From assembly GCA_964383815.1 (NCBI GenBank), contig CAYLIC010000004.1:1-64000 (forward strand): a DNA stretch of 64,000 bases, given 5' to 3'. This DNA comes from UBA11524 sp964383815. GTDB taxonomy: Bacteria > Bacillota > Clostridia > Christensenellales > Aristaeellaceae. This document shows positions 31,094 through 40,807 of this stretch, piece by piece; the first letter of the stretch is position 1; every line of letters starts with the position of its first letter. Below the pieces are notes generated by a model. The model had not been told where the DNA came from. It made no database searches and saw nothing but the letters and a program-made list of their open reading frames with translations. The position numbers were made by a program, and so were the translations under genes.

Positions 31094-31573
31094 GTGAAGA
31101 ACCTGAAGAAGAGCCTGATTGGCCTGATTGCAGCGGTGCTGCTGGTGGTGGGCTGGGCCACGGGGATCCTGCCCGGGGAGCAGACCCAGGGCACGGACTA
31201 TGCCGTTACGACCGTTACCCGGGAAACCGTGTCCGCCCCCATCACCGAGCCCCAGGCCATTGCGGATTACATCTTCCAGCACGGCTGCCTGCCGGACAAC
31301 TTCATCACCAAGGCTGAGGCGGAGAAGCTGGGCTGGGACAAGGAAACCAACTACGTTGGCGATGTGGCGCCGGGCAAGTCCCTGGGCGGCGACCGCTTTG
31401 GCAACTATGAAGGCCTGCTGCCCAGGGCCAGCGGACGTACCTACTACGAGGCGGACTGCTACTATGATGGCACAGCCCGCAACGGTCACCGCATTGTTTT
31501 CTCCAGCGACGGCCTGGTGTACTATACCGCAGACCACTATGAATCCTTTGTGGAAATGCAGCCGAGCAAGTAA
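31094..31573 (+). CDS. Secreted barnase-family ribonuclease
   Basis: 159 residues. A signal or anchor helix (residues 7-24) precedes a barnase domain. AIADYIFQHGCLPDNFITKAEAEKLGW and SLGGDRFGNYEGLLP align with barnase. The catalytic residues are visible: general base E119 in TYYEAD, R133 in NGHRIVFSSDG and general acid H148 in YTADHYESF. It cleaves RNA outside the cell, for nutrition or against competitors. The GTG start follows AGGAGAG. Its likely inhibitor, barstar, is at 24156-24407. A terminator follows. Confidence 0.93.
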   Translation: MKNLKKSLIGLIAAVLLVVGWATGILPGEQTQGTDYAVTTVTRETVSAPITEPQAIADYIFQHGCLPDNFITKAEAEKLGWDKETNYVGDVAPGKSLGGDRFGNYEGLLPRASGRTYYEADCYYDGTARNGHRIVFSSDGLVYYTADHYESFVEMQPSK

Positions 31574-31593
31574 ATATTGGTTCAGAAGTTCAG

Positions 31594-31626
31594 CGGAGCC
31601 TTGATGACCAGGGCGCCGTTTTTTTT
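31594..31626 (+). terminator. Intrinsic terminator after the barnase gene
   Basis: CGGAGCC and GGCGCCG pair (one mismatch), followed by eight T. It separates the housekeeping genes from the type VII locus. The 210 bases that follow hold no clear promoter. Confidence 0.8.
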
Positions 31627-31839
31627 GTGCTGCAGGCACGGCTGTAAGTTGCCGAGGATGCCGCATTTACGCATGTGCGTATGCATATAAACGGAAATCG
31701 CTGTAAAATTGTAGGGGACATTGAAAAGAAATGGCGATACTTGAAGATAAAAGCACTTTATTCATGGCAGGGTCAGGGAGGATCCTTTTGTCGTTTTGAT
31801 GGTGCTTTTCAGAGTGCGAAGGAAAAGGAGGTGTGAACC

Positions 31840-34800
31840 ATGGCGCGCTACTGCTACAGCTGTTTCTGTCAGCTGAAGGGCGACGAAACGCACTGCCCAA
31901 AGTGCACGACGGCGGTTTCGGATGCGGCGATGGATTCACGGGACCTTCCACCGGGGAGCATCATTGCCGGGCGGTATCTGGTTGGATACAGCATCGGTCA
32001 TGGCGGCTTTGGTGTAACCTATAAGGCGATTGACCTTTTCAAAAACCGGCTCGTTTGCGTAAAAGAGTACAACCTGAACAAGTGCAGCTATCGCAACCCG
32101 GACAACCCGGCCGAGCTGTTGCCAAACAGCGGCGATGAAGAGGAATTTGAGGCGCACCGCACATCGTTTGTTAACGAGGGCGAAAGCCTGGTCAAAATGG
32201 CGGATGTGCCCGGCGCCGTGCACTATATCGATTCCATTTCAGCCAACAACACCCATTATCTGGTTATGGAGCTGCTGGACGGCATCAACATGCTTTCCTT
32301 TGTGACAGGCAAAGGCACCGGCATAAAGAACAGCATTTCCCCTGAGCAGGCTGCCCTGTACCTGCAGGAGATTCTTACAACACTGATTGCCGTTCACAAA
32401 AAAGGCCTGCTGCACAGGGACATCAGCCCTGATAACATCTTTCTTCTCAAAAATGAACTGGTGGGCGACCCGACGATGAAAGTTCATCGGGTTAAGCTGA
32501 TTGACTTTGGCTCGGCCCGCGTTACAAGCCAGAACGAGAAAACAGGCTTCATGAAGGGCGTATACACCGCCCCGGAGGTTCTTACACACGATAAGGAAGG
32601 CGCATATACCGACCTGTATTCCCTTGGCTGCGTTTTGTACTTCATGCTGATGGGCAAGGCGCCCAAGGTGCCCGATGCCGGCAAGGAAATGACACCGCCG
32701 GACGTTGCCTGCGCCGGCCCGGAGCTGACGGCGATTTTCCAGAAGGCAACGCGCCGAAATTCAAGAGAGCGCTACCAAACAGCAGAGGCCATGCTGAATG
32801 ATTTGCGCCGGCGGACGAGCGGATATACAAAAACCCTCAGAACAGCGCATATCAAAACAACTACGGTTGCAAAGAAAAAGCAAAAGAGCAAGAAGGGATT
32901 GCTGGTGGCTTTGGTGTCTTTGCTGACCCTTTTGTTGTTTCTGCTGATATTTGTGGTGGTTGCAGCTGTGAAACCGGGCGACGATACCACCTTGCCCAAG
33001 ACAACCGCTGCTCTTATCGCAACGGACACACCCGTACCCACCCAAGCACCCACGGAGGTACCAACAGAAGTACCTACCGAAACGCCAACCGATACGCCTA
33101 CCGATACGCCTACCGAAGCGCCTACCGAAACGCCAACCGAAGCACCAACTGAAACGCCTACTGAGGTCCCCACGCCTACACCCACGCCTGTACCGACCGG
33201 GCTGGTGGACAGCTTTCAGCGGGAGTATACCATTTTTCAGGATCAGCTTTTCTTTGAGGAGCTGTCCTTTGAAGGAGAAGCCTATGCGCCGCGGCTCAGC
33301 ATTGCCGATGAGGATATTGTGTCGGTCTGGATGCAGGGCGCCCATCAGCTGTGCTTCGACACCCAGGGGAAAGCACTGGGCGAAACGGATGTGCTGATTG
33401 ACGATTATTCCGTGCATATCAGGGTTGTTTCTCGCCCTGCACTGGAAAGCGACAGCCTTGTGCAAACGGCAGAGGGCTACAGCGCGACAATCCTGGAGCT
33501 GCAGGACCTGGCGTGTGAAATAACCGGGCTGGATGAGGCGCTGACGCTGTATGCAGAGGGCGATAATACCTATGTAACTGCAAAGGTGGAGGATGCCAGG
33601 CTGCTGATTAGCGCCATACAGGACGGGGAAGGCGTGGTGTCCGTCTATGCCGGCGGTTCGCAAAGCGTTGAGCAGGACGACCAGGGACGCATCCATCTGT
33701 ATGACATTCGCGTTACCGTGCAGCAGAGCTACATGCTGCTAAACTCCTTTAAGGCCCAGTACACCATCGCCGTTGGTGAAACGCTGCGCATTCCGCTTTC
33801 CTTCTTCGATGCGGCTGCCTTTACCCCAGCCATCAGCACCGAAGAAAACCTGGCTGTGGATATTTTGGACGGCAACCTGGAGCTGTTTGGCATTTCCGGT
33901 GGAACAAGCCATGTTTCTGTGGATGGCAATACCTTTGATGTTTGCGTCATTGACAAAATACAGTTTGCCGATGTGGGCAGCCAGCTGACCATGAACAACG
34001 AGGAGCCCGCAACAGTAAAGCTCTCTCCGATGCCGGAGACGGGCGTTGTTACCGCTGCGCTGATTGATGCCCAAGGCACAGCAAGCAGCATACCCGTGAG
34101 CGATGAGGGCGTGCTTACCCTGCAAACGGAAACCATGGGTGATTACACCCTGAGTATATCGCTCGATGGGATCGACACGCCTGTTCAGAGCATGAATCAG
34201 ATCCCTGTTCAGGTTGGCCCGCTGCTGAAGGTGGAGAAAGCATCCTTTGCAAAGGAGCAATACCTGCTCCTGAATGGCGACAGCATTGTTATTCCGCTGG
34301 TTTTCCATGGCAATCAAGCCTTTGAGCCGGAGATAAGCGTTTCTGGCAGCGCGGCAGCTGAGCTGAACGAAAACGGCGAAGTGGTGATTACCGGCAGCGG
34401 AACCGGTGAGGGAACAGTGCAGGTGGATGGCATCACCCTGACCGTTGATGTGGTGGATGCTCCCCGGCTGAATATGGAGGCTGCTGCCCCAAATGAAAAC
34501 GGTGTTTTCTGCGTGACAACCGGCACCAATGAGCAGCTGTCACTGCCGATCATCGGCGACGGGCAATACCTGTCACTGACGATGACCGACCCCGATGGAA
34601 CTGTGCATGCCACCACGAAAGAAGAGCTGGAAACCTTTACGCCAACCATGTCCGGCACCTATCAGGTTAGCTGCGAAATGCCTGCGCTGGATAGCCGCCA
34701 GGGAAAGCTGCTGGAGATAGAGGTTAATGCTTGCTCTGCACTGGTAAACACCTTTGAAGAGCAATACACGGTGGTTGCCGGTAGCCAGCCCGTTGCGATA

Positions 34801-36615
34801 CCGCTGACCTTCATTGCTGAGGAGATCCCGGTGAGCGTAAGCGCCACCAATGCGCAGGCCTGGATAGAAGATGGAAAGCTGTTCCTGCAGTCTGATGTGG
34901 GTGCCACTTCCACCGTCAGCCTGAGCGACTGGCGGAGCGAGTGCTCCTTTACCGTGGCCTTCCACCCCTTTGAGGGCGTTGAGGCGAATGGCGGCACAAA
35001 GCTTTTCGGCGGCGAAACGCTGACCATTGCCGGCGATGAAACGGTGACGTTTACTGCCACCATGCCGAATGTCCGCTGGGATACGGATGGCGGCATCCTG
35101 GAAAGCATGAATGATAGCCACCGCCAGGTGAAGGCAAGCTATGCCGAGCAGGAAGGCAGCTTTGCAGTGAGCCTGGTATATAGCATACCCGATGAAGGAA
35201 TCACCTTCCAGGATGGTTCAACAGAAACCGTGCTGTGCACCGTGAATGTGACGGTGGAGAAGCCCTGGTATATGGACAGCACTGCTGTTTCGACCGGCAA
35301 TGACGATGCTCAGCAGATTGTTTCCGATGTTGTGCGCGCACTGATTAACACGGGCTGCCTGAACGGCTCGCTGGAGGCCAACATGAGCCGGGCCTATGAG
35401 GGCAACGGCCTGAGCGAGCGCATTATGGCTGCTATTGCCAAGGTAAAGGGAACCACTGCCGGCTTTGGCGAAAAGGAAGGCCTGAGCAGGGAAGACTATG
35501 TGCTGCTGATGTCCCTTGAGCAAACCGCTTTGGAGCAGCAAAAGGTACAGGAAGCAGCCGGCCTGCAGACTCAAAAGGAAAACACGCAGGAAAAGACGGA
35601 GTTCTTCATCCTTGATGGTGCCGAGGTAAATGAGCGGCTCTACCTGCACGACCGGGACGGCTATCTGGTGATTTGCGACCTGGACGGTAATGTGCTTGAA
35701 ACGAAGAAGGATGGCGTCTCCGCCATTGGCGGAAACGGCGGCATGGCCCTGATTGTCGATGGGACCGGCGTTCCCGCGCTGGCCGGCATAGACCTGCAGC
35801 TGGACACCCTCTTTGAAGAGCTTGCAACAGACATTGCACAGGTCGAACTGGCACAGGACAGCATGCTGTTCGTTATCGGTGATGGTGTATTCTCCCTGTA
35901 TGGCGACACGGCATTAAACCCGAAGAAAAACCCGGACATGGCTATTGAAGGCGGGCAAGCATTCACGCTTCGCTTTGGCGATACGATAGCTCAAGCCGTG
36001 CTGGTGGCAAACAAGCAGGCTGCAAGCGGCATTACGGCTACGGCCTCCGGTGGGACTGCCCTGGCCTTTGCCCAGGAGGATGGCGGCATTTATGTGAAAA
36101 TGACCGGGAAGGATGGTGTGCTGGCCGGCCTGCTGGGCAAGGGAGCCTACAATGGCGGCCCGGACAAGACGGCAAACCGGCTTTTCGCAAAGGTAAAATC
36201 CAAACCGGAGCTTTCCGAAAGCCACACGCCCATTGCACTGGCTGTGAGCGATGACGCGCTGATTGTTGTTGAGGCAGATGGTACGGCGGAGGTGCTGGGA
36301 CGGATTAGCAGCACGGATACCGAAAAGAAGAAGCAGAAGTTCCAGGCCATCCGCACCGCAGGCGGGCAGCCCATTACAGGTGTGTGCTCCGCCATCCTGC
36401 ATGACGGGTATGCGCTGCTTTGCCTCAGTGATGGTACCATCTGGCGCGTGGAGGGGAGCGAGACCATTGCATCCCCTGTCAGCGGTGTTCAGGGCGTGCA
36501 GATGATGAGACGCCTGGATGATCAAAGAACGTTGCTTGTTGATGCCAATGGACAGATTGGTTTGCTGCTCCGGGGCACCATGACAACGGATGGGTTTATA
36601 AACATCAGGAAGTAG
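31840..36615 (+). CDS. Membrane Ser/Thr protein kinase with zinc ribbon and large repeat ectodomain
   Basis: 1591 residues. Residues 5-22 form a zinc ribbon (CYSC...CPKC). Residues about 45-325 are an intact Hanks-type kinase: Gly loop GHGGFG 53-58, VCVKEY with K75, HRDISPDN 192-199, DFG 222-224, APE 244-246. A basic patch and one membrane helix (353-377) follow, then a Thr/Pro repeat linker (about 395-450). The extracellular part holds about four related units starting near 455, 633, 797 and 968, each opening like VDSFQREYTI or LNSFKAQYTI, and a further region to the end. It heads a type VII locus with its own PP2C phosphatase and FHA proteins, so it probably senses outside signals and phosphorylates secretion components. 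RBS AAGGAGG. Confidence 0.92.
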   Translation: MARYCYSCFCQLKGDETHCPKCTTAVSDAAMDSRDLPPGSIIAGRYLVGYSIGHGGFGVTYKAIDLFKNRLVCVKEYNLNKCSYRNPDNPAELLPNSGDEEEFEAHRTSFVNEGESLVKMADVPGAVHYIDSISANNTHYLVMELLDGINMLSFVTGKGTGIKNSISPEQAALYLQEILTTLIAVHKKGLLHRDISPDNIFLLKNELVGDPTMKVHRVKLIDFGSARVTSQNEKTGFMKGVYTAPEVLTHDKEGAYTDLYSLGCVLYFMLMGKAPKVPDAGKEMTPPDVACAGPELTAIFQKATRRNSRERYQTAEAMLNDLRRRTSGYTKTLRTAHIKTTTVAKKKQKSKKGLLVALVSLLTLLLFLLIFVVVAAVKPGDDTTLPKTTAALIATDTPVPTQAPTEVPTEVPTETPTDTPTDTPTEAPTETPTEAPTETPTEVPTPTPTPVPTGLVDSFQREYTIFQDQLFFEELSFEGEAYAPRLSIADEDIVSVWMQGAHQLCFDTQGKALGETDVLIDDYSVHIRVVSRPALESDSLVQTAEGYSATILELQDLACEITGLDEALTLYAEGDNTYVTAKVEDARLLISAIQDGEGVVSVYAGGSQSVEQDDQGRIHLYDIRVTVQQSYMLLNSFKAQYTIAVGETLRIPLSFFDAAAFTPAISTEENLAVDILDGNLELFGISGGTSHVSVDGNTFDVCVIDKIQFADVGSQLTMNNEEPATVKLSPMPETGVVTAALIDAQGTASSIPVSDEGVLTLQTETMGDYTLSISLDGIDTPVQSMNQIPVQVGPLLKVEKASFAKEQYLLLNGDSIVIPLVFHGNQAFEPEISVSGSAAAELNENGEVVITGSGTGEGTVQVDGITLTVDVVDAPRLNMEAAAPNENGVFCVTTGTNEQLSLPIIGDGQYLSLTMTDPDGTVHATTKEELETFTPTMSGTYQVSCEMPALDSRQGKLLEIEVNACSALVNTFEEQYTVVAGSQPVAIPLTFIAEEIPVSVSATNAQAWIEDGKLFLQSDVGATSTVSLSDWRSECSFTVAFHPFEGVEANGGTKLFGGETLTIAGDETVTFTATMPNVRWDTDGGILESMNDSHRQVKASYAEQEGSFAVSLVYSIPDEGITFQDGSTETVLCTVNVTVEKPWYMDSTAVSTGNDDAQQIVSDVVRALINTGCLNGSLEANMSRAYEGNGLSERIMAAIAKVKGTTAGFGEKEGLSREDYVLLMSLEQTALEQQKVQEAAGLQTQKENTQEKTEFFILDGAEVNERLYLHDRDGYLVICDLDGNVLETKKDGVSAIGGNGGMALIVDGTGVPALAGIDLQLDTLFEELATDIAQVELAQDSMLFVIGDGVFSLYGDTALNPKKNPDMAIEGGQAFTLRFGDTIAQAVLVANKQAASGITATASGGTALAFAQEDGGIYVKMTGKDGVLAGLLGKGAYNGGPDKTANRLFAKVKSKPELSESHTPIALAVSDDALIVVEADGTAEVLGRISSTDTEKKKQKFQAIRTAGGQPITGVCSAILHDGYALLCLSDGTIWRVEGSETIASPVSGVQGVQMMRRLDDQRTLLVDANGQIGLLLRGTMTTDGFINIRK
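33040..33190 (+). repeat. Thr-Pro-coding microrepeat in the kinase gene
   Basis: In-frame 12-base units of the form ACC-GAA-ACG-CCT encode a run of TPTE/TPTD. Copy number is likely to vary by slippage. The product is a stiff extracellular stalk. Confidence 0.8.
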
Positions 36616-36629
36616 GGAGGCTGACGATC

Positions 36630-39600
36630 ATGCTCAGATGTCCGAATTGCATGAACGAGATGGCTCAGAATGAGTGCACACACTGCGGTTATCCGGACGT
36701 TAAACAGGTGAAGGTATCAGGTGCGCTTGTGCCGGGCACCGTGGTTGGGTCCAGGTTTGAGCTGGGCCTGGTTAAGCAGGACAGCTTCCAGTCGGTTGCC
36801 TACCTCGCATGGGATATGCAGCTGCAGAAACCCGCTGTTGTAACGGAGTTTTTCCCGAGAAACCAGGCTACACGCAAAAACGGAGTGGTCATGCCCAGAC
36901 GCTTTTCTGCGCTGTTTCAGCAGGCATGCGCCATGTATGCCCAAGGCCGGCAGCCCATGCCGCTGCCCCTGATTGCTGCTTTTGCAGAGAATGGAACGGC
37001 CTACCGTGCTTATCTGCTGGAGGAAGTGAACGCGCAGACCGCCGAGGTGATTGACCGGCTGCTGGATTTGCCCGTATACTTCCGCGACAGCAGCCAGAAC
37101 CCCATGATGAACGTTTGCGCCCTGGAAATACCGCCCATGCCCGTGCGGCGCGAGTGGCGGCAGCCGGAGCATGAGGTTATTGCTGCAAAGCCCAGGCAGC
37201 CCGAGAACAACGAAGCACCCGTGCAGCCTCTGCCTCAGCCCGAAAGCCCCATTTCTCCCGTTGGGGTGAGGAGCAACCATCGGGGGCTGAAAATTGCTGC
37301 CGTGGCAATAGGGGCAGCGATTCTGGCAACCGTAGGCGCCACGGCCTTCTTCATTACGCAGAAGCACAATGTGACCATCGAAATCAAGACCAGTGCGGGC
37401 ATTGCTGCTGCAAGGATTGGCACACAGCAGCTGCCTGCTGCAACCCCGGATGAGCACGGGACCGTTGCCTACATGGTGCAGCTGGCAAACGGCACCTACA
37501 CCTTTGAGGCGGAAGGGACAAACGGCATGCGCGTCCCGGCTGAAGAAATTCAGGTGCTCTCCGGCAATGTGGTTCGCCAGCTGGTGCTGCCCGACCCAAC
37601 GGCAACGCCCATACCCCGCATTACCCCCGAAGAGGGCGAATGGGTTTATGCCAATCAGGATGGCGCCTACACCCTCGTTTCCGCTTCCGGCCAGGAAGAG
37701 AAGAGAGGCGAGCTTGATTGCGCCATGTATGCCTACACGGTAACCCTTGAAAACTGGGATGCCGATGAAAGTGCGAGCTTCGCCGTGGGCGACGCGGGCG
37801 TTGAGATGCCGGTGCACTTCAGCGATGCCCAGCTGGTTTTCCAGTCCTCCAGGAACAGTTGCAAGCTGTACCTCAGCGTAGACGGGGAATGGAAAACCGT
37901 TGCCGACCTGCAGGCTGGCGAGAACCGACAGAACAAGATTAACGGTGAAGCCATTCGCATGGCGAAGGCGCTGGGGGAGAGCGACAGCATTGTCTTTGTT
38001 GGTGAGAATAACAGCCTCAGCATTAAGGAACTGACGCTGGGAAAACTGGACAAATGGGTTGCCGAATATCCTGAACTCTACGAAAAGTACATACCCGAGG
38101 AGCTTTCCCTGTCCATGGACCAGCGGATGAACGGCGCCAGCGTGACCATTGAGGGCATGGCGTGGGAGCCGGGCGTGCGGGTATGCCTGGTGGGCGCTGA
38201 ACAGGTTGCCCTGAGCGGCACCGTGGGGGATGCCTCCTTCACTGAAACGGTGAGCGTGGAGCAGGCCACCGGTGAAGCCACATGGAAGATTGGCCAGGAG
38301 AAGTGTGATGAAATAGCGGCAAAATGGGCCAACACCTTTATCATGCTGAGCGGCGACAACCTCATTCTTCCCCAGAATCAGCCGGCGCTGCAGGCGGATA
38401 TGAGGAGCTTCCCGGGGGTTTTCAGCGAGCTGCTGCAGGAAATCTCCATTAAGATTGACCGGTATTATCTGCAGGAGGAGCAGTCGGAACAGATTGAGGT
38501 GCAGATTGACGGCCAAAGCATCGCAGGTGAAATCGACGAGGATAAAAACTGGCACGCAGTTGTCCAGGCTACCAAAGGAAAGGCCAGCCTGACCATTTGC
38601 TTCAAGAATGGGTATACAATCGATAAAGGAATCGAGATTACCGGCAACCTCATCCAGGAGAACCTGGAAGAGGAATTGAAGGAATGCGAAGATCTGGTTG
38701 GAAAAACGGATTATGCTGCAACCTTCAGGGACGGCAAAGTCTGCCTGCTGAAGGATGGCGCCATTGTGGAGGATTTGCAGGGATATACGGCGGAGCAAGT
38801 CATTTCCATGGCGGAAATTTTCATGCCCAACGCCACCTGCCAGAAGTTTGAACAGTACGATGCGGAAATCACCCTGGATGAGCGAATCAACCCGGATGCT
38901 GTAAGCATCACCTTCGCCGGAAAGCCTGCCGGGGAGCTTGCCAGGCTCTCTGCCGGTGAGTACCAGGTGGAGATTACCGTTGATGGCAGGCAGGAACTGC
39001 AGGGAACCTTCACCGTTTCCGCTGAAGGGGAAAACAAAGCTGTGCTCCTGCAGGCGCTGGCGGAGGAGGAGATTGAAAAACTGCCCGAGTGGCTCGCGAG
39101 GCCCGCGGACAAGGATCATCCTCTGCTGACTGAGAAGGCCATTGACGATGAATGGAACAGGCGCTGCGAAAGCTGGGAGTATACGCCTATCACCATCCAG
39201 CTGCCTCAGGAAGAAAACGGTGTCAAGTGGCTGGTGACGGATGAGGAAGGCAACGAAGGCAATAAACTGGAGCTGACACCAAACGAACAAAACGAAACCG
39301 AGCTGCTGCTACCCATCGGAAGATGGTACCATGTGGAGTCGCAGATGGACGGTGAAGAACCGACGAAGCGCTGTCCTTCCAAATTTGTCCCAAAGTATTC
39401 ACCCAACATCGTATGGACGATAAAGCCAACCGAGACTGAAAGCCCGACCCCTGTGCCAACGACAACGCCTGAGGCAACGGAAACGCCGACGAACAAGCAG
39501 CAGACGCTTCGGCCCACGCCATCACCGGTAACAACGCGAATGCCGGTGGTAACGGCAACACCAACGAACAAGCAGACACCGCAGGACACGCCATCACCGG

Positions 39601-39890
39601 TAACAACGCAAATGCCGGTGGCAACGGAGACACCAACGAACAAGCAGACACCGCAGGACACGCCATCACCGACGCCAGCGGCAACGGTGACGCAAAAGCT
39701 GCCGCCACGGGGGTCAACACCAACGCCATCACCTGCGGAAACGGAGAAGCCTGTGGGAACCCCTGGCGACCTTACAGGCACAAAGCCAACAGAATGGCTG
39801 GCCCGCATGACGGTGGGAAAAAATGCGAAAGCGCACCGGGAACCCCAAACCAGCACCACAGCGATGCATGTGCGGAACGGAGATGAGTAA
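36630..39890 (+). CDS. Pseudokinase-like membrane protein with zinc ribbon and ectodomain
   Basis: 1086 residues with the same order as the preceding kinase. A zinc ribbon (C4, C7, C16, C19) is followed by a kinase N-lobe-like segment (VPGTVVGSRFELGLVKQD... YLAWDMQLQKPAVVTEFFP). Compared with active relatives the glycine loop is lost, the VAIK lysine is replaced (T72 in AVVTEF), and no HRD or DFG motif follows. A Pro-rich linker, one membrane helix (221-243), a PEGA-like beta segment (VTIEIKTSAGIAAARIG) and a long ectodomain follow, ending in a Thr/Pro repeat tail. EssB of type VII systems also has a pseudokinase-fold cytoplasmic domain and one membrane helix, so this may be its counterpart; that is inference. 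Confidence 0.8.
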   Translation: MLRCPNCMNEMAQNECTHCGYPDVKQVKVSGALVPGTVVGSRFELGLVKQDSFQSVAYLAWDMQLQKPAVVTEFFPRNQATRKNGVVMPRRFSALFQQACAMYAQGRQPMPLPLIAAFAENGTAYRAYLLEEVNAQTAEVIDRLLDLPVYFRDSSQNPMMNVCALEIPPMPVRREWRQPEHEVIAAKPRQPENNEAPVQPLPQPESPISPVGVRSNHRGLKIAAVAIGAAILATVGATAFFITQKHNVTIEIKTSAGIAAARIGTQQLPAATPDEHGTVAYMVQLANGTYTFEAEGTNGMRVPAEEIQVLSGNVVRQLVLPDPTATPIPRITPEEGEWVYANQDGAYTLVSASGQEEKRGELDCAMYAYTVTLENWDADESASFAVGDAGVEMPVHFSDAQLVFQSSRNSCKLYLSVDGEWKTVADLQAGENRQNKINGEAIRMAKALGESDSIVFVGENNSLSIKELTLGKLDKWVAEYPELYEKYIPEELSLSMDQRMNGASVTIEGMAWEPGVRVCLVGAEQVALSGTVGDASFTETVSVEQATGEATWKIGQEKCDEIAAKWANTFIMLSGDNLILPQNQPALQADMRSFPGVFSELLQEISIKIDRYYLQEEQSEQIEVQIDGQSIAGEIDEDKNWHAVVQATKGKASLTICFKNGYTIDKGIEITGNLIQENLEEELKECEDLVGKTDYAATFRDGKVCLLKDGAIVEDLQGYTAEQVISMAEIFMPNATCQKFEQYDAEITLDERINPDAVSITFAGKPAGELARLSAGEYQVEITVDGRQELQGTFTVSAEGENKAVLLQALAEEEIEKLPEWLARPADKDHPLLTEKAIDDEWNRRCESWEYTPITIQLPQEENGVKWLVTDEEGNEGNKLELTPNEQNETELLLPIGRWYHVESQMDGEEPTKRCPSKFVPKYSPNIVWTIKPTETESPTPVPTTTPEATETPTNKQQTLRPTPSPVTTRMPVVTATPTNKQTPQDTPSPVTTQMPVATETPTNKQTPQDTPSPTPAATVTQKLPPRGSTPTPSPAETEKPVGTPGDLTGTKPTEWLARMTVGKNAKAHREPQTSTTAMHVRNGDE
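39516..39670 (+). repeat. 72-base in-frame repeat at the C-terminus of the pseudokinase gene
   Basis: Units starting at 39516, 39588 and 39660 (72 bases, 24 residues) encode a TPSPVTTxMPV...ETPTNKQT pattern. The first two are nearly identical and the third is cut short. Confidence 0.8.
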
Positions 39891-40767
39891 GGTGGCAGAA
39901 AAAAAGCAGGTCATCAGCGCGGCCGTTGTGAGCCACAAAGGTTGTGTGCGGAAAAACAATGAGGACAACTTCTCCTTCAACGGCGACCGGATGAAGCTGG
40001 AAGAAATGAACGCGGGCGCCATGATCAGCCGCAGCTTTACCGATGATTGCCAGCTCTACGCCGTGGTGGACGGCATGGGCGGCGGCGACCTGGGCGAGCG
40101 TGCCTCTGCCATTGCTGCAAGTATGCTGGTGGATGTGCTGGACGAGCTTCGGGTGCAGCAGCCCGAGGCATGCCTGCACCAGGCCATTGGGCGGATAAAC
40201 CGCGCCGTGCTGGACGACTGCCGCGCCAACGATGCGGAATATGAGGGAACAACCTGCACGGCCCTGGTTATCAGGGAGCAGGCAGGCTATGTATGCAATG
40301 TGGGCGACAGCCGTGTTTACCGCCTGCGCAACGGCAGGCTGGAGCAGCTGACGCAGGATCACTCCCTGGTGTGGGATGCCTACATCAACGGTGAAATGAC
40401 CCGGGAGCAGGCCCGCAAATCCCCCATGAACAATATGATAACCCGCTACCTGGGCATGGACCCGGAGGAAATGCCGGCGAGCTTTGAAAGCATCAGCCAG
40501 GTTGACGTTTCCCAGGGAGACCGGTTTATGCTTTGCTCCGATGGCGTTAGCGATCTTATGTCGAACGAGCGAATTGCCTCGGTGATGGTGGAGCCCATTT
40601 CTGCCCTGGAGTGCGCCACCCGGTTGGTTGCAATGGCCCTGGAGGAGGGTGGCAAGGACAACACAACCTGCATTGTTGTGGATGTGAAGACGGCGAAGGA
40701 GCATCGCTCTCCCAAAAAGAAGAACGATAACGAAACAACGCTGACCACAACAACGGCGATTATCTGA
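39883..40767 (+). CDS. PP2C-family Ser/Thr protein phosphatase
   Basis: 294 residues. PP2C motifs are all present: CVRKNNEDNF near residue 24, the metal-binding YAVVDGMGGGDLGE near 60, CNVGDSRVYRLRNG near 140, LCSDGVSDLM near 220 and GKDNTTCIVVDV near 250. The metal-ligand aspartates are intact, so it should be active. It starts eight bases before the end of the pseudokinase gene and lies just before essC, so it is the natural antagonist of the kinase at 31840. The C-terminal 30 residues are polar and Thr-rich (TTLTTTTAII). Start chosen at ATG 39883, preceded by CGGAACGGAG. Confidence 0.93.
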   Translation: MSKVAEKKQVISAAVVSHKGCVRKNNEDNFSFNGDRMKLEEMNAGAMISRSFTDDCQLYAVVDGMGGGDLGERASAIAASMLVDVLDELRVQQPEACLHQAIGRINRAVLDDCRANDAEYEGTTCTALVIREQAGYVCNVGDSRVYRLRNGRLEQLTQDHSLVWDAYINGEMTREQARKSPMNNMITRYLGMDPEEMPASFESISQVDVSQGDRFMLCSDGVSDLMSNERIASVMVEPISALECATRLVAMALEEGGKDNTTCIVVDVKTAKEHRSPKKKNDNETTLTTTTAII

Positions 40768-40807
40768 GGCAGGACGAGCTGGCTGCAAAGGATGAGGAGG
40801 GAATGGC

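Noticed and set aside
31669..31690. A 12-base match (CATGTGCGTATG) between the region before the kinase gene and the leuA promoter region.
   Set aside because: Matches of this length are expected by chance in 64 kb, and the contexts differ.
36717..39290. An 857-codon minus-strand frame opposite the pseudokinase gene.
   Set aside because: GC-rich coding DNA often leaves the opposite strand open. The plus-strand frame has an RBS, zinc ribbon and membrane helix.
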